From NCBI GenBank assembly GCA_937927945.1, contig CALEYW010000015.1, positions 62,001 to 126,000 of the forward strand: 64,000 nt of DNA. Reading direction: 5' to 3'. Of this stretch, positions 53,856 to 62,703 are shown one piece after another. How positions within the stretch are numbered: the first letter of the stretch is position 1; each line of letters starts with the position of its first letter. The notes under the pieces are model-generated. The model did no database searches, was not told the DNA's origin, and saw nothing but the letters and a program-made list of their open reading frames with translations. The position numbers and the translations under genes are program-made. This DNA comes from an uncultured candidate division WPS-2 bacterium. Its GTDB lineage: Bacteria; Vulcanimicrobiota; Vulcanimicrobiia; Vulcanimicrobiales; Vulcanimicrobiaceae.

Positions 53856-54836
53856 CTACTTGGCGTTCGCTTTCGTGAACGTACCGACCGCGACGGCGAT
53901 CTTCGGCGGCGGCGTCTTGCCCGAGAAGTAGTCGTGAATGGCATCGACGGTCTTCGAGCCGATTTGATCGGGGTGCTGGATCGCGTCACCGTACATCGAG
54001 CCTGCGGCGATGGCAGTACGGGCTTCCGATGTCGCGTCGTACCCGATCACGACGATCTTGCCCTTGAGGCCCGCGGCCTCGATCGACTTCGCCGCACCGA
54101 GCGCCGAGTCGTCGTTGATGCCGAAGACGCCCCGGAGGTCTTTGTGCGACTGCAGGATGTCGTCCATCACCGACGAGGCGCGGGCACGCTCGCCGCCGCC
54201 GTCGATGTCGGAGACGATCGTCGCGCCCTTGCAGCCTGACGCGAGCGCCGCGCGGAAGCCCTTGACCCGATCTTGGACCGAGGTGACCGTCGGTTCATCG
54301 ATGATTGCGACCGTCCCGACCCTGCCGGGGAGCGCCGCGCACATGAGCTTGCCCGCCTGAGCGCCGCCCTGCACGTTGTCGCTGGCGACGTGCGAGACGA
54401 CCTTCCCGTCGTTGGACGCGCTCGCGATGTCGGCGGTGAACACGGGGATCCCGGCCTTGTTGGCCTCCACGATCGCGCTGCCGATCGCTTGCGAATCGTA
54501 GGGGGTCAGGACGATCGCCGCGACCTTCTGCGAGATGAAATCCTCGACCTGACTCTGCTGCTTGGCGTTGTCGCGCGCCGCGTCGACGACCGTGACGGTA
54601 TAGCCGTACTTCGCCGCCTCGGATTTCATCCCGGACTCCATGTCCTGATAAAATTGCGCTTCGCGGTTCTGCACCGAGAACCCGATCGTCTTGCCGCCCG
54701 ACGCAGCCCCAGCGCTCGCCGCGGGACTTGCGCCGCCCGTCGAAGCGGCCGTCGTAGAGGTCGACGTATCCGTCGATTTGGCGCAGCCGGTGAAAACAAT
54801 CGCGAGGGTGCACGTGAGGACGAAAGCCTTCTTCAT
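53856..54836 (-). CDS. rbsB: Sugar-binding lipoprotein (RbsB-like)
   Basis: The 326-residue protein has a lipoprotein-type signal (LTCTLAIVFTGC with the candidate lipid cysteine) and a Ser/Thr/Ala-rich linker. Its type I periplasmic-binding fold has IGFSVQNREAQFYQDMESGM, VAAIVLTPYDSQAIGSAIVE, ANKAGIPVFTADIASAS and LRGVFGINDDSALGAAKSIE. It captures a sugar or related ligand for RbsC/RbsA. Ligand identity is not decidable. Confidence 0.9.
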   Translation of the reverse strand: MKKAFVLTCTLAIVFTGCAKSTDTSTSTTAASTGGASPAASAGAASGGKTIGFSVQNREAQFYQDMESGMKSEAAKYGYTVTVVDAARDNAKQQSQVEDFISQKVAAIVLTPYDSQAIGSAIVEANKAGIPVFTADIASASNDGKVVSHVASDNVQGGAQAGKLMCAALPGRVGTVAIIDEPTVTSVQDRVKGFRAALASGCKGATIVSDIDGGGERARASSVMDDILQSHKDLRGVFGINDDSALGAAKSIEAAGLKGKIVVIGYDATSEARTAIAAGSMYGDAIQHPDQIGSKTVDAIHDYFSGKTPPPKIAVAVGTFTKANAK

Positions 54837-55023
54837 ACCGACGAATCGGATGCGGGGAGCGTCCGCGGAACCCCTGCGAATGCCCGCCGCACCTCCGAAT
54901 TGCCACGTACTTGAGAATACCTCGCAACAAGAACGGCCGGAGCGTGCGGCGCGACATTTATCGCAGTGCGCTCTTGACAACAGCGTCGAAATGGCCCTTT
55001 GGGGACTATCGGTGTTCCAGGAA

Positions 55024-55707
55024 TCAGGGAGATGCCAGTAACGGCGCGGTCTCTGACTGGTTATCCACAGTAGTCGGCGTCACAGCTGTGTACCGTGTGG
55101 AGACGAATTCGCAAGTGGGCGACCGGCGGGCGAAGGCGCCTGCTCGCCTCGCCCATTGCGGGTGGAAATTGCCGGCGTAGTTGATGATGTTGATCGCCGC
55201 CTGCCGGGTGCCGTCGCTGAACGTCAGAAAGCAATTGCCGCCGAGGTTGCCGCCGGTGACGGTGACCGTCTGCGTCGGGCCGGGCTTCGCCGGGTCGAAG
55301 TTCGTGGTGGCATACGTCGCGTTCGCGCTTGCCCCCAGGCACGTGTCGGCGGTCTTCGTAAAGGTCCCGGTGTACGGCGCCCGGCCGGCAGATAATCCTG
55401 GATCAGGAACGTGTTGGACCCCTGCGGCGCGACCGGGAGCTGGCCGGAGGGCGAGATCGTCATGGCGCACCAGCGAGGGGGCGGTCCGCTCAGGCTGAAG
55501 GTGAAGGCGGGGAGCCCGGTGAGGGTGACGGTCGCGCTGAACGTCACCGTGATATAGAACGACGGGATCTGCGCGGTCCAGACGCTGCTCGTGCGGCGCT
55601 GCGTCGATTGGAGCGGCACGAACCCGGGCGGCGCAACGACGTCTGTCGTGACCGTGACGGTGGTACGTGCGGCGGCCGTGCCGAGCGTTTTCACCACCGC
55701 GAATGCC
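55024..55707 (-). pseudogene. Frameshifted secreted protein remnant
   Basis: Two frames carry parts of one beta-rich protein. The upstream part has TSSVWTAQIPSFYITVTFSA and LTGLPAFTFSLSGPP, the downstream part has ANATYATTNFDPAKPGPTQT and VTGGNLGGNCFLTFSDGTRQ. The frame changes between about 55375 and 55395, near PYTGTFTK. There is no intact signal peptide or start in either part. The homology is unknown but the fibre-like repeated strands resemble choice-of-anchor or Ig-type domains. Confidence 0.55.
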
Positions 55708-55743
55708 CCTTGACGTTTGCGGCCGGCGGAGTGAAGGGAGGAC

Positions 55744-57279
55744 GTGCTCGCCTTTGCGCACTCGGCTGCGATCGCCGGAATCGACGCGTATGTCGTGCGC
55801 GTCGAAAGCGACTCGGGCGCCGGGACACCGGCGTTCCATATCGTCGGGCTGCCGGATCGCGCCCTCAACGAATCACGCGATCGCGTCCGCTCGGCGATCA
55901 TCAACTCGGGATTCGGCTTTCCGCCCGGGCAGCTGCTGGTGAACCTCGCGCCGGCCGACCTGCGCAAGTCCGGCGTCGGCTTCGACTTGGCCGTTGCGCT
56001 CACGCTGCTCGCGACCGACGAGCAGCTCGACCGCGCGGCCCTGCGCGAGTACCTCGTGTGTGGTGAACTGGCGCTGGGCGGAGAGCTGCGCGCGGTCCCC
56101 GGCGTGCTGGCGATGGCGATCGCCGCACGGCGCGCGGGCTTCGCGTCGATCATCGTGCCGGAGGCGAATCGCGACGAAGCCGCGCTGGTCGACGGAATCG
56201 ACGTGTACGCGGTGCCGACGCTCGCCGACGCGGTGGCCGTCGTGCTCGGTCACGGTGCGCCGTTCCGTCGTCGCGGATCGACCGTCCTCGACTCCTCCGA
56301 CCACGCCGCGGTGGGCGATTTCGCGGACGTCCGCGGGCAGGTGCTGGCAAAACGCGCACTCGAGATCGCGGCGGCGGGAGGACACAACGTCGTGCTGGTC
56401 GGACCGCCCGGTTGCGGAAAGACGATGCTCGCCCGCCGCGTGCCGTCGATTCTACCGAGCATGACGACGGCCGAAGCGCTCGACGTCACGAAGGTCTACA
56501 GCATCGCTGGAATGCTCGGCACGCGTCCGCGGGTCGTGTCGACCCGGCCGTTTCGTGCTCCTCATCATACTGCTAGTCGCGTTTCACTCGTCGGCGGCGG
56601 ATCGATGCCGCGCCCGGGAGAAATCTCGCTCGCCCAGCATGGCGTACTGTATCTGGACGAACTCGGCGAGTTCCCGCGCTCGACGCTCGAGGTCTTGCGT
56701 CAGCCGCTCGAGGAAGGAACGGTCACGATCGCGCGCGCCGCGGGAACGCACACGTTTCCTGCGCGCTTCACGCTCGTCGCGTCGATGAACCCGTGCCCGT
56801 GCGGCTTCCGCGGCGTGCGCGGCTCCGACTGCCGCTGCGACGATGCGCTCGTCCAGCGCTATCTCGGCAAGCTCTCCGGCCCGCTGCTCGACCGCATCGA
56901 TCTCCACGTCACCGTCTCGCGCGTGAGCTTCGACGAATTGGTGCAGAACGGCTCGGCGGAAACGTCGGCCGAGATTCGCGTGCGCGTGGAGGCCGCCCGC
57001 GAGCGGCAGACGGAGCGGCTTCGCGATGCGGGCGTTCCCACGAATGCAGCGGTTCCCGCTGCGCTGGTGCGTCGGCTCTGCCCCCTTGAGACAGAGGCCC
57101 TCGCACTCCTCGAAGGCGCCGTCACTCGTGGCACGCTCAGCGCACGTGCGTTCGACCGCGTCGCTCGTGTCGCCCGCACAATCGCAGACCTAGCAAATGC
57201 GCCGATAGTAGCGCGCGCGCACGTCGCCGAAGCTTTGATCTACCGCGGCGGCGTGGAACGCCCCATGCCTGCCGCGTGA
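55744..57279 (+). CDS. yifB: YifB family Mg chelatase-like AAA ATPase (ComM homologue)
   Basis: YifB/ComM is a hexameric helicase-like ATPase linked to natural transformation and branch migration. GTG 55744 starts the 511-residue protein. The N-terminal region has PAFHIVGLPDRALNESRDRV and DLRKSGVGFDLAVALTLLA. Walker A is VGPPGCGKTMLARRVPSILP and Walker B region LAQHGVLYLDELGEFPRSTL; CPCGFRGVRGSDCRCDDALV is a cysteine-rich Mg-chelatase C motif. A separate partial copy lies at 60137-60420. Confidence 0.95.
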   Translation: MLAFAHSAAIAGIDAYVVRVESDSGAGTPAFHIVGLPDRALNESRDRVRSAIINSGFGFPPGQLLVNLAPADLRKSGVGFDLAVALTLLATDEQLDRAALREYLVCGELALGGELRAVPGVLAMAIAARRAGFASIIVPEANRDEAALVDGIDVYAVPTLADAVAVVLGHGAPFRRRGSTVLDSSDHAAVGDFADVRGQVLAKRALEIAAAGGHNVVLVGPPGCGKTMLARRVPSILPSMTTAEALDVTKVYSIAGMLGTRPRVVSTRPFRAPHHTASRVSLVGGGSMPRPGEISLAQHGVLYLDELGEFPRSTLEVLRQPLEEGTVTIARAAGTHTFPARFTLVASMNPCPCGFRGVRGSDCRCDDALVQRYLGKLSGPLLDRIDLHVTVSRVSFDELVQNGSAETSAEIRVRVEAARERQTERLRDAGVPTNAAVPAALVRRLCPLETEALALLEGAVTRGTLSARAFDRVARVARTIADLANAPIVARAHVAEALIYRGGVERPMPAA

Positions 57280-57400
57280 GGCCGCTTATCGGCTTGCCAT
57301 CGTGCGAAAAGTCGTCCGATCCGGCGAAATAAGTGATCAACGGCGCGCGCGCCATCTGCGCCCGAGGGACCGATGGTTGATCGAACCTCGTGCGCCGGTG

Positions 57401-57937
57401 CTACTCCGTTGGGACCTCGCGACCACACATGCGAAACATTTCGCCCAGCTCGGGACGTCCGACTTGAAACTCATAGTGACGACGGAGGGCCGCAATCAAA
57501 GCACCCCGCCGGCCCAGTACCTCATCTCCGAGCGAGACGACTAGCGAGTTGGGCCATGCCTGCGGTCGGATCTCCCGGATCGCCGCAAAGATCTCGTCCT
57601 CGAAATCCGGGTGTCGCGCAGCAAGGAGAACGGCGAGCCCCGCAGTCGATCGCGAAATGCCGGCGGTGCAATGAACTACAAGCCGCTCGTCAACACGCGC
57701 TGCCGCATCAAACTCGAGTAAAGTTTGTATCTGCACGATGGTAGGAGCCAGTCCGTCGGCGGCCTCAACGACGTCATCGAACCTCAGTGTAAGGATGGGC
57801 GCAGTGATCGAACGTAGTTCGAGTGGCGACGAGGCGTCTCGGTCGAGGATCGAGACGATTCGGTCGGCGGATACGAGCGGAGCTTCACGGAGCTCGTCGA
57901 GACCACAGACATGGTGAATCGTAAGTGCTGCCAGCAT
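57401..57937 (-). CDS. Tyrosine/dual-specificity phosphatase-like protein
   Basis: The active-site signature CX5R is VHCTAGISRST (C90, R96) and the general-acid aspartate may be D53/D54 in TLRFDDVVEAADG. The product is 178 residues. It is short, like protein-tyrosine phosphatase-like proteins of prokaryotes. Its ATG at 57937 has no clear ribosome site. No kinase partner lies adjacent. Confidence 0.75.
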   Translation of the reverse strand: MLAALTIHHVCGLDELREAPLVSADRIVSILDRDASSPLELRSITAPILTLRFDDVVEAADGLAPTIVQIQTLLEFDAAARVDERLVVHCTAGISRSTAGLAVLLAARHPDFEDEIFAAIREIRPQAWPNSLVVSLGDEVLGRRGALIAALRRHYEFQVGRPELGEMFRMCGREVPTE

Positions 57938-58074
57938 GTGGGCCTATGAGGTTCTACCCCGCCGTGCGCAACAGCCTCTCTCCATGACGCTGGATGGCAT
58001 GCGGCATCACCGAATCAGCGTTGGTCAGGCAACGACTAACCGTTGCATCGCCATCGCCGGACCGCGCCACTCGC

Positions 58075-58985
58075 CTAGTGTCCGATGCGTTTGGCGGCGT
58101 CGCGAAATAATCGTTCCCCTTCGACGTCGAAGCGCATCGCGGTGAGAAAATCGTCGACGTCGTACCGCGGAAGGACCTTTTGGATCGACGATAAGCAGGC
58201 CCTGGCTTCGTCAAGCCGGCCGGCGAGCGCCTGAGAGAACGCGGCGATCGCGAGAATGTGCGCGTGCGCGTTGGGGCGCCCCGCGGCCTGCACGCCGCAA
58301 TCCGCGGCTTCGTCGAAGCGACCCATTCGAACCAGAGCCATGGCGCGTGCGCCCAGCATGCCGAAGAGCAACGGGTCAAATGCGCTCAGACGGCGCGAGC
58401 GATCTGAGAACGCGACGGCGGTGTCGGCATCGCTCGCTTGGGCGTGGACGAATGCCAGCGTGTAATGACCCAAAGCGAAGTTCGGACTCAGGTCGACCGC
58501 TTGTTCCAACTCGTCGATCGACTGATCGTGACGGGCGCGGAGTCAAAGCGCTCTCCCCATCGCCCAATGCGCGGCGGGGTCCCGTTCGTCGACCTTGAGG
58601 CTCTGCGCAGCAGCTTCGAACGCGCGGTCCCTCTCCGATTCGCGTTCTTCCCCAGCCCTGAAATACGTCTCGAAAGTGGGTGAAGGACAGGCCGGCGTAC
58701 GCGCGCGCAAAGGTCGGATCGAGTCGTACCGCCGTCTCAAAAAAGTTCTGTCCCCGCTCGTTGTCGAGTCTGTTGAAGCGATACGCGTGCCAAAGGCCGC
58801 GATGATGCGCCTCGCACGCGTCCAGTGAATTCGGCGGGCGCAGCGCAGCGCGATTGCGTTCGTGCTCTCGATTTCGTTCGCGATCGATGAGACGATGCGG
58901 TCGGTGATATCGCCGGTCATGTGGAACGCATCATCAACCTTGTGATCGAACGCCTCCGTCCAGATGAGACTCTTAGCGGGGAAGG
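58075..58985 (-). pseudogene. Broken cyclase-type TPR protein
   Basis: Segments of a TPR-rich protein of the adenylate cyclase-associated type can be put in order: SLIWTEAFDHKVDDAFHMTG, DITDRIVSSIANEIES, then in another frame HRGLWHAYRFNRLDNERGQN and ARAYAGLSFTHFRDVFQG, then AAAQSLKVDERDPAAHWAMG. Then a TGA interrupts (58543-58545, where ALW is expected). The frame resumes with LEQAVDLSPNFALGHYTLA to SSIQKVLPRYDVDDFLTAMR. At least two frameshifts and one stop are needed. The N-terminal cyclase or DNA-binding part is missing. Confidence 0.8.
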
Positions 58986-58988
58986 ACC

Positions 58989-59984
58989 CTACCGATTGTT
59001 CTCCCGCATGTACTCTACAAGCACGTGCAGAAACGAGACAGTCATCCAAACTCGGTCGTTGAGGTCCAGAGCGAAGCCGTTTATTTGCGGCAAGTTCACT
59101 TTGGTAATTCCTTGCCGGGTTGCGCCTACGAAAGTCGCCAACGTATAACCGCGCGTGGCGCGGTCCTGTGCCACAATGTACGTGGGCCCGTGGTTTGCAT
59201 TGCTGCCTATGCCTACGATGTCAGCCGTGGTTGGAATCGTATGAACCGCATGATCGGGGGTAGCTAGCACCAAGGTCGCGCCAGTCGCAAACCAACATTG
59301 ATCTGAAGGCCCGCGCGCGATGTGCCTGACGGGCTCCGAAGGTGCAAAACGCCAGCGAACCAACTTACAGCCACGCGACAGACTCCAGACCTGGGACCCG
59401 AGGGCGGCGACGACTCCGTCTTTATCGCCCGCAGCCAAAATAGGGTAAGGGTCCTGCGCTCGGGGCAGCGAGCAGGCTGGCTCGCATCTCTCAGGCGTGC
59501 AAAAGCCAACGCGTGACGTGAGTCGCTCCGCAAACCAGAACCCGCCCCGCACGGCGACGAATTGGGGATAGAGTCCCGTCATGGCAGCAGCTCGATCGCC
59601 GGGATGAAGAAGCGTAACGGTGACCGTACCACTTCGGCGAACGAGAGCGAGGCCTCCTGACGTCGCGCACGCCGAAAAAACCTCTTTTGATTTCGAGAGC
59701 GCAGCGACCGCGCCGCGGGCGCACGACTGCGGAAGGTTGAGGACCGCCGTGAAAACACCGCGGCGTTGGTCGAGCCGAAACATCTGCGCGCCACTCTGCA
59801 CGTAAACGTAGCCATCGCCGAGCGGCTGGGGTCTTCCGAGACTCGCCGGCTGTTGCCCGGCTCCGAGCCTCAGGGGAAACGAACGCGAAACGAAGTCAGC
59901 TCGTACTGCGCCGAAACACCCCAAGGTCGACGATATGACGAGGAAGACTGCGGCAAGAGTGATTGCAAAGCCCCGGCACCTCAC
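58989..59984 (-). CDS. Exported beta-propeller-like hypothetical protein
   Basis: GTG 59984 gives 331 residues with a signal segment (CRGFAITLAAVFLVISSTLG, then CFGAVRADF). Repeated strand motifs follow, such as LGDGYVYVQSGAQMFRLDQR, YPQFVAVRGGFWFAERLTSR, AALGSQVWSLSRGCKLVRWR and FALDLNDRVWMTVSFLH, as in Vgb or NHL-type propellers. An open frame extends upstream to 60251 but that part is antisense to the yifB fragment. It is the only intact larger gene in the decayed block. Confidence 0.6.
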   Translation of the reverse strand: MRCRGFAITLAAVFLVISSTLGCFGAVRADFVSRSFPLRLGAGQQPASLGRPQPLGDGYVYVQSGAQMFRLDQRRGVFTAVLNLPQSCARGAVAALSKSKEVFSACATSGGLALVRRSGTVTVTLLHPGDRAAAMTGLYPQFVAVRGGFWFAERLTSRVGFCTPERCEPACSLPRAQDPYPILAAGDKDGVVAALGSQVWSLSRGCKLVRWRFAPSEPVRHIARGPSDQCWFATGATLVLATPDHAVHTIPTTADIVGIGSNANHGPTYIVAQDRATRGYTLATFVGATRQGITKVNLPQINGFALDLNDRVWMTVSFLHVLVEYMRENNR

Positions 59985-60136
59985 AAGCGAGCCGTTGACT
60001 GTACTGAAGCCCTTTACCTGTGGTGCGGTTCTCCCAACCTCGTGAGCAAGATACCGCGCGACATTCGGACCGGACAAAATCGCGAAGGGGTTTTCGAGGC
60101 CCGATGCGAGCGACCGGACGCAGGGCTTGGATTTTA

Positions 60137-60420
60137 TTGACAGACGTCTGGGGGCACGTGCTTGCAAAACGCGCGCTCGAGATCGCGGCTGCCGGCGGAC
60201 ACAACGTCGTGCTCGTAGGACCGCCTGGCTGCGGCAAGACCATGCTCGCACGTCGCGTGCCGTCGATTCTACCGAGCATGACGACGACCGAAGCGCTCGA
60301 CGTTACCAAAGTTTACAGCATTGCCGGAATGCTCGGCACACGGCCGCGGGTAGTATCGACGAGGCCGTTTCGGGCGCCGCATCACACTGCCAGCCGCGTT
60401 TCACTCGTCGGCGGTGCCGG
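60137..60420 (+). pseudogene. Diverged fragment of yifB
   Basis: This segment encodes GHVLAKRALEIAAAGGHNVV, VGPPGCGKTMLARRVPSILP, MTTTEALDVTKVYSIAGML and RAPHHTASRVSLVGG, co-linear with residues about 197-286 of the intact YifB encoded at 55744. Counting by hand over about 86 codons, around 33 bases differ, nearly all at third positions, with about three amino-acid changes. It begins and ends abruptly, without start or stop, and so is not functional. It is not a recent tandem copy. Confidence 0.85.
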
Positions 60421-60454
60421 TGCTGGGAAGCCCGCCGTCGAAGGCAACCAGACG

Positions 60455-60945
60455 ATGGTTGCCTTGCTTGCCGGCATTTTTGGTTACTCGCACAGGCCGA
60501 GACGAACACGAGCCAGGGTCCTAAGGTCCTGGTCGTACACGATCTAAAGGCGAAAATGATAAATACGTCTGGCTCACCGGTCACCGTTGATTCGTGTCGC
60601 GCTTTATCAAAGCTCTACGAGGGCGGATCGCTGTTCAATCTTGCCCACGTCACGCTTCACAACGCGAGCAAGAAGCCGATCGAGGCGATTGGACGAACCC
60701 TCTTTCCGTTCACAGCGTTTGGTGACGTAGCCGGCGATCCTAAGACATCATTGCTTGAGGTGACGCTTGCGCCGGGCGAATCCTTAGGCGAGGACTACAA
60801 GTTCAACGACGGCGGCAAACAACCGCTGATGGGCGGGATGACCATCATCGGTGGAAAGCTCAACGAGTGGCCCAGCGTTTATGAGGTTCGATGCGAGGCC
60901 ACGCGAGTGCGGTATCAGGACGGCACTGTCTGGAAACTCTTCTAA
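60455..60945 (+). pseudogene. Secreted hypothetical protein with broken signal peptide
   Basis: ATG 60455 begins a signal-peptide-like run, MVALLAGIF, but the frame is lost in a T tract (about 60476-60481). Adding one base joins it to the frame of WLLAQAETNTSQG, giving a complete leader with AQA cleavage, followed by the mature protein to 60945 (VLHNASKKP-like and MTIIGGKLNEWPSVYEVRCE). Alternatively, translation could begin at ATG 60556 after AAAGG, giving 129 residues without export. It could also be a sequencing error. Confidence 0.5.
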
Positions 60946-61185
60946 AGAGACTCACCTAATTCACGGGGGCAGCCCCACAGCGAAGTCCCTTTGCGGATCG
61001 TCGAGCGGCTCCGGCGCGGCCGCCTTCGTCGCGTGGAGTGGCTCGAGGCGCCTGCCGAGCTCTCTACGCCTTTCTTCAAAGTTGTGCGGCGACCGCGCCA
61101 AGGGCTACCAACTTAGTCGAGAAATTTGCGCCGTGAGGGCCCGGTAGGGGTTCGGCCTGACGGTGGTCGCCGACTAGCGCGGGGC
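60946..61185. other. Gap without a convincing gene
   Basis: These 240 bases sit between the secreted-protein remnant and the YCII gene. A plus-strand frame without a start codon, ending near 61115, reads LRIVERLRRGRLRRVEWLEA, which may be the end of a lost gene. Nothing else stands out. Confidence 0.4.
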
Positions 61186-61494
61186 TTACAAGACCTCGGT
61201 TTCGTAGATTTCAATGTCGCCGCCGCCGGCGAGAATCGGACAGCCCTTCGCCAAAGTCGCGGCAGCGTCGAGACTGTCTGCTGCGAGAATCGAATATCCC
61301 GTCAACCCCGAAAGAGTGCCCTCGCGAACTGATCCGCCGACGGCAACCGACTTGGATCCGGCGAAGGGGCCGCCGCCGTCGACGACCGCTTTCCCGAGGC
61401 TTCCAAACCAGCCGCGCCACGCCGCCATTATGGTTTCGCTTTGCGCCCGGTGCGGCATGCCGCCACCCTTGTAAACGAGCAGGAAGTTTGCCAC
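61186..61494 (-). CDS. YCII-domain (DGPF-type) protein
   Basis: From GTG 61494, preceded six bases upstream by AAGGAG (61501-61506), the 102-residue protein begins VANFLLVYKGGGMP. It has SETIMAAWRGWFGSLGKAVV, DGGGPFAGSKSVAVGG and GYSILAADSLDAAATLAKGC. This is the pattern of YCII-related proteins often paired with ECF sigma factors, none of which is here. Enzymatic function is not established. Confidence 0.82.
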   Translation of the reverse strand: MANFLLVYKGGGMPHRAQSETIMAAWRGWFGSLGKAVVDGGGPFAGSKSVAVGGSVREGTLSGLTGYSILAADSLDAAATLAKGCPILAGGGDIEIYETEVL

Positions 61495-61510
61495 TGAATT
61501 CTCCTTAACC

Positions 61511-61732
61511 TTAGATGCGTCCGTAAGCCCCGCGGCCTCGTGTTTGCATCGACGCGTCTTGCGCGGGCTGAGCAAACGCTTGACGAACTGTCGCACTTGA
61601 ATCTCCTGAGCGAGCGACATGCGCGCGCAGATGGGTGATCGTCGCACGAAGCTTTGCGCGGCAGATCGCGTCGCGCTCCCGCTCGCAGACTTGTTCCCAA
61701 CGCCACGAGGCTTTGCCCACAAAGGCCATCAT
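61511..61732 (-). CDS. Small hypothetical protein upstream of the YCII gene
   Basis: An open frame of 73 codons (MAFVGKASWRWEQVCERERD onward) ends in TAA 17 bases before the YCII GTG. The sequence looks more protein-like than its surroundings, with two helices and a Ser/Gln-rich end. No ribosome site precedes its ATG. It may be a leader gene or chance. Confidence 0.3.
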   Translation of the reverse strand: MMAFVGKASWRWEQVCERERDAICRAKLRATITHLRAHVARSGDSSATVRQAFAQPAQDASMQTRGRGAYGRI

Positions 61733-62104
61733 GCGGCGACTAAATGGGCAGCCGGGCTCTTTCTTGGGCAGACGCCGGGACGTCCGTTTCGAACTAGAGC
61801 TGCGCAAAGGGGTCCGTGAGCCAGGACCATTTCTCGCACGCCCGACAAGAACGCCGAGCGCGACGAGGGGCGGCGTCGGCGAGGGCGGTTGCCATGGAAA
61901 AGGGGTGCGTCCCAACCGGCTTGTAGTGGGGTTGCCCGCATCTCCATCGGAGGAAAAACAATCGCCTCATTAGTGACGGCCGAGGCGCGGGACGACCGCG
62001 GGCCGCATGAGTAACGACAATTCGGCAAACTCCCAGCATCGTATCACCGTGCGACGACGGCAACTTGAACCGTTTCGCGGTGGCCTGGTGCCGGCGTGCT
62101 CACC
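61733..62104. other. Gap without a convincing gene
   Basis: About 370 bases with no recognisable gene on either strand. Base composition is less GC-rich and less biased by third position than in neighbouring genes, suggesting degraded or non-coding DNA. Confidence 0.4.
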
Positions 62105-62401
62105 ATGACCCTTTACACTGCGTGGCGCGATGCGTTTTGGGCGGAGCTCGAGCGCGTGATGGGGGCTCCCAGAACCATCATCAACGACGACCAGCGCCAA
62201 ATCGGCGGCTGGATCATCACCAGCGAACCATGGGCCGCATCCTACGCGGTTGTGAAGCATGCCGAAGCGCTCGTTCTCCCCGATGCGGGTGCTGTCGCGG
62301 GTGGCGTCGATCGGTTCGCACTAGTCGTAGATAATCCGAAGACGGTAGCTAGGCGCTTTGCGGTAACCTTGCACGCCAAACGCCCGGATCTCTGCCCCTG
62401 A
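62105..62401 (+). CDS. Small hypothetical protein
   Basis: From ATG 62105 the 98-residue protein reads TLYTAWRDAFWAELERVMGA, then IINDDQRQIGGWIITSEPWA and ASYAVVKHAEALVLPDAGAV. A compact alpha/beta fold is likely, but no family was recognised. A GTG at 62096 is an alternative start. Confidence 0.5.
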   Translation: MTLYTAWRDAFWAELERVMGAPRTIINDDQRQIGGWIITSEPWAASYAVVKHAEALVLPDAGAVAGGVDRFALVVDNPKTVARRFAVTLHAKRPDLCP

Positions 62402-62482
62402 CGTTCCAGGGCCCGGCGACCTCGATTCAGCGACCGACAATCGACGCGTTCTGAAGGAGCGTCGCGGGGAGAGCCACTAAGA

Positions 62483-62686
62483 ATGCACACGCCCAGCAAC
62501 AGCCTTCCACCGTGCGAGCAATTCGCCGAGCTGGAAGAGTTCGACGACACGGGATTCGAGTGCGCGGTTTGCGAGCGCCTTGAGATTTCACACGCAAACC
62601 CCGGGCGACGGAAACTAACCGTCCCGCAGGCCGAAGCCGAGCGTGCAGCGATGATCGGCGCGTCAGCGGAGGACGAGGGTCTATAA
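62483..62686 (+). CDS. Small hypothetical protein
   Basis: The 67-residue product is acidic, with CEQFAELEEFDDTGFECAVC including two cysteines of a CxxC. The run is short and the ribosome site distant (GGGGAG about 13 bases away). Possibly real, unassigned. Confidence 0.4.
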   Translation: MHTPSNSLPPCEQFAELEEFDDTGFECAVCERLEISHANPGRRKLTVPQAEAERAAMIGASAEDEGL

Positions 62687-62703
62687 CCTAAGCCGCCTTC
62701 ACC

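Noticed and set aside
55061..55069. TTATCCACA, a perfect DnaA box
   Set aside because: Only one copy was seen and there is no dnaA, dnaN or AT-rich unwinding region, so it does not support an origin.
58543..58545. TGA read as tryptophan
   Set aside because: Many well-supported genes here end with TGA (for example cysQ, scpA neighbours and rbsA), so the code is standard and this is a nonsense change.
59985..60251. N-terminal extension of the beta-propeller gene
   Set aside because: It is the antisense of the yifB fragment and lacks any protein-like features; the signal peptide begins at GTG 59984.
60976..61030. GSSSGSGAA, an amidase-like string
   Set aside because: The flanking residues do not fit an amidase domain and the frame is short.
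60946..61115. Frame reading LRIVERLRRGRLRRVEWLEA near the YCII gene
   Set aside because: It has no start codon and no known domain; it is only mentioned as a possible lost gene end.
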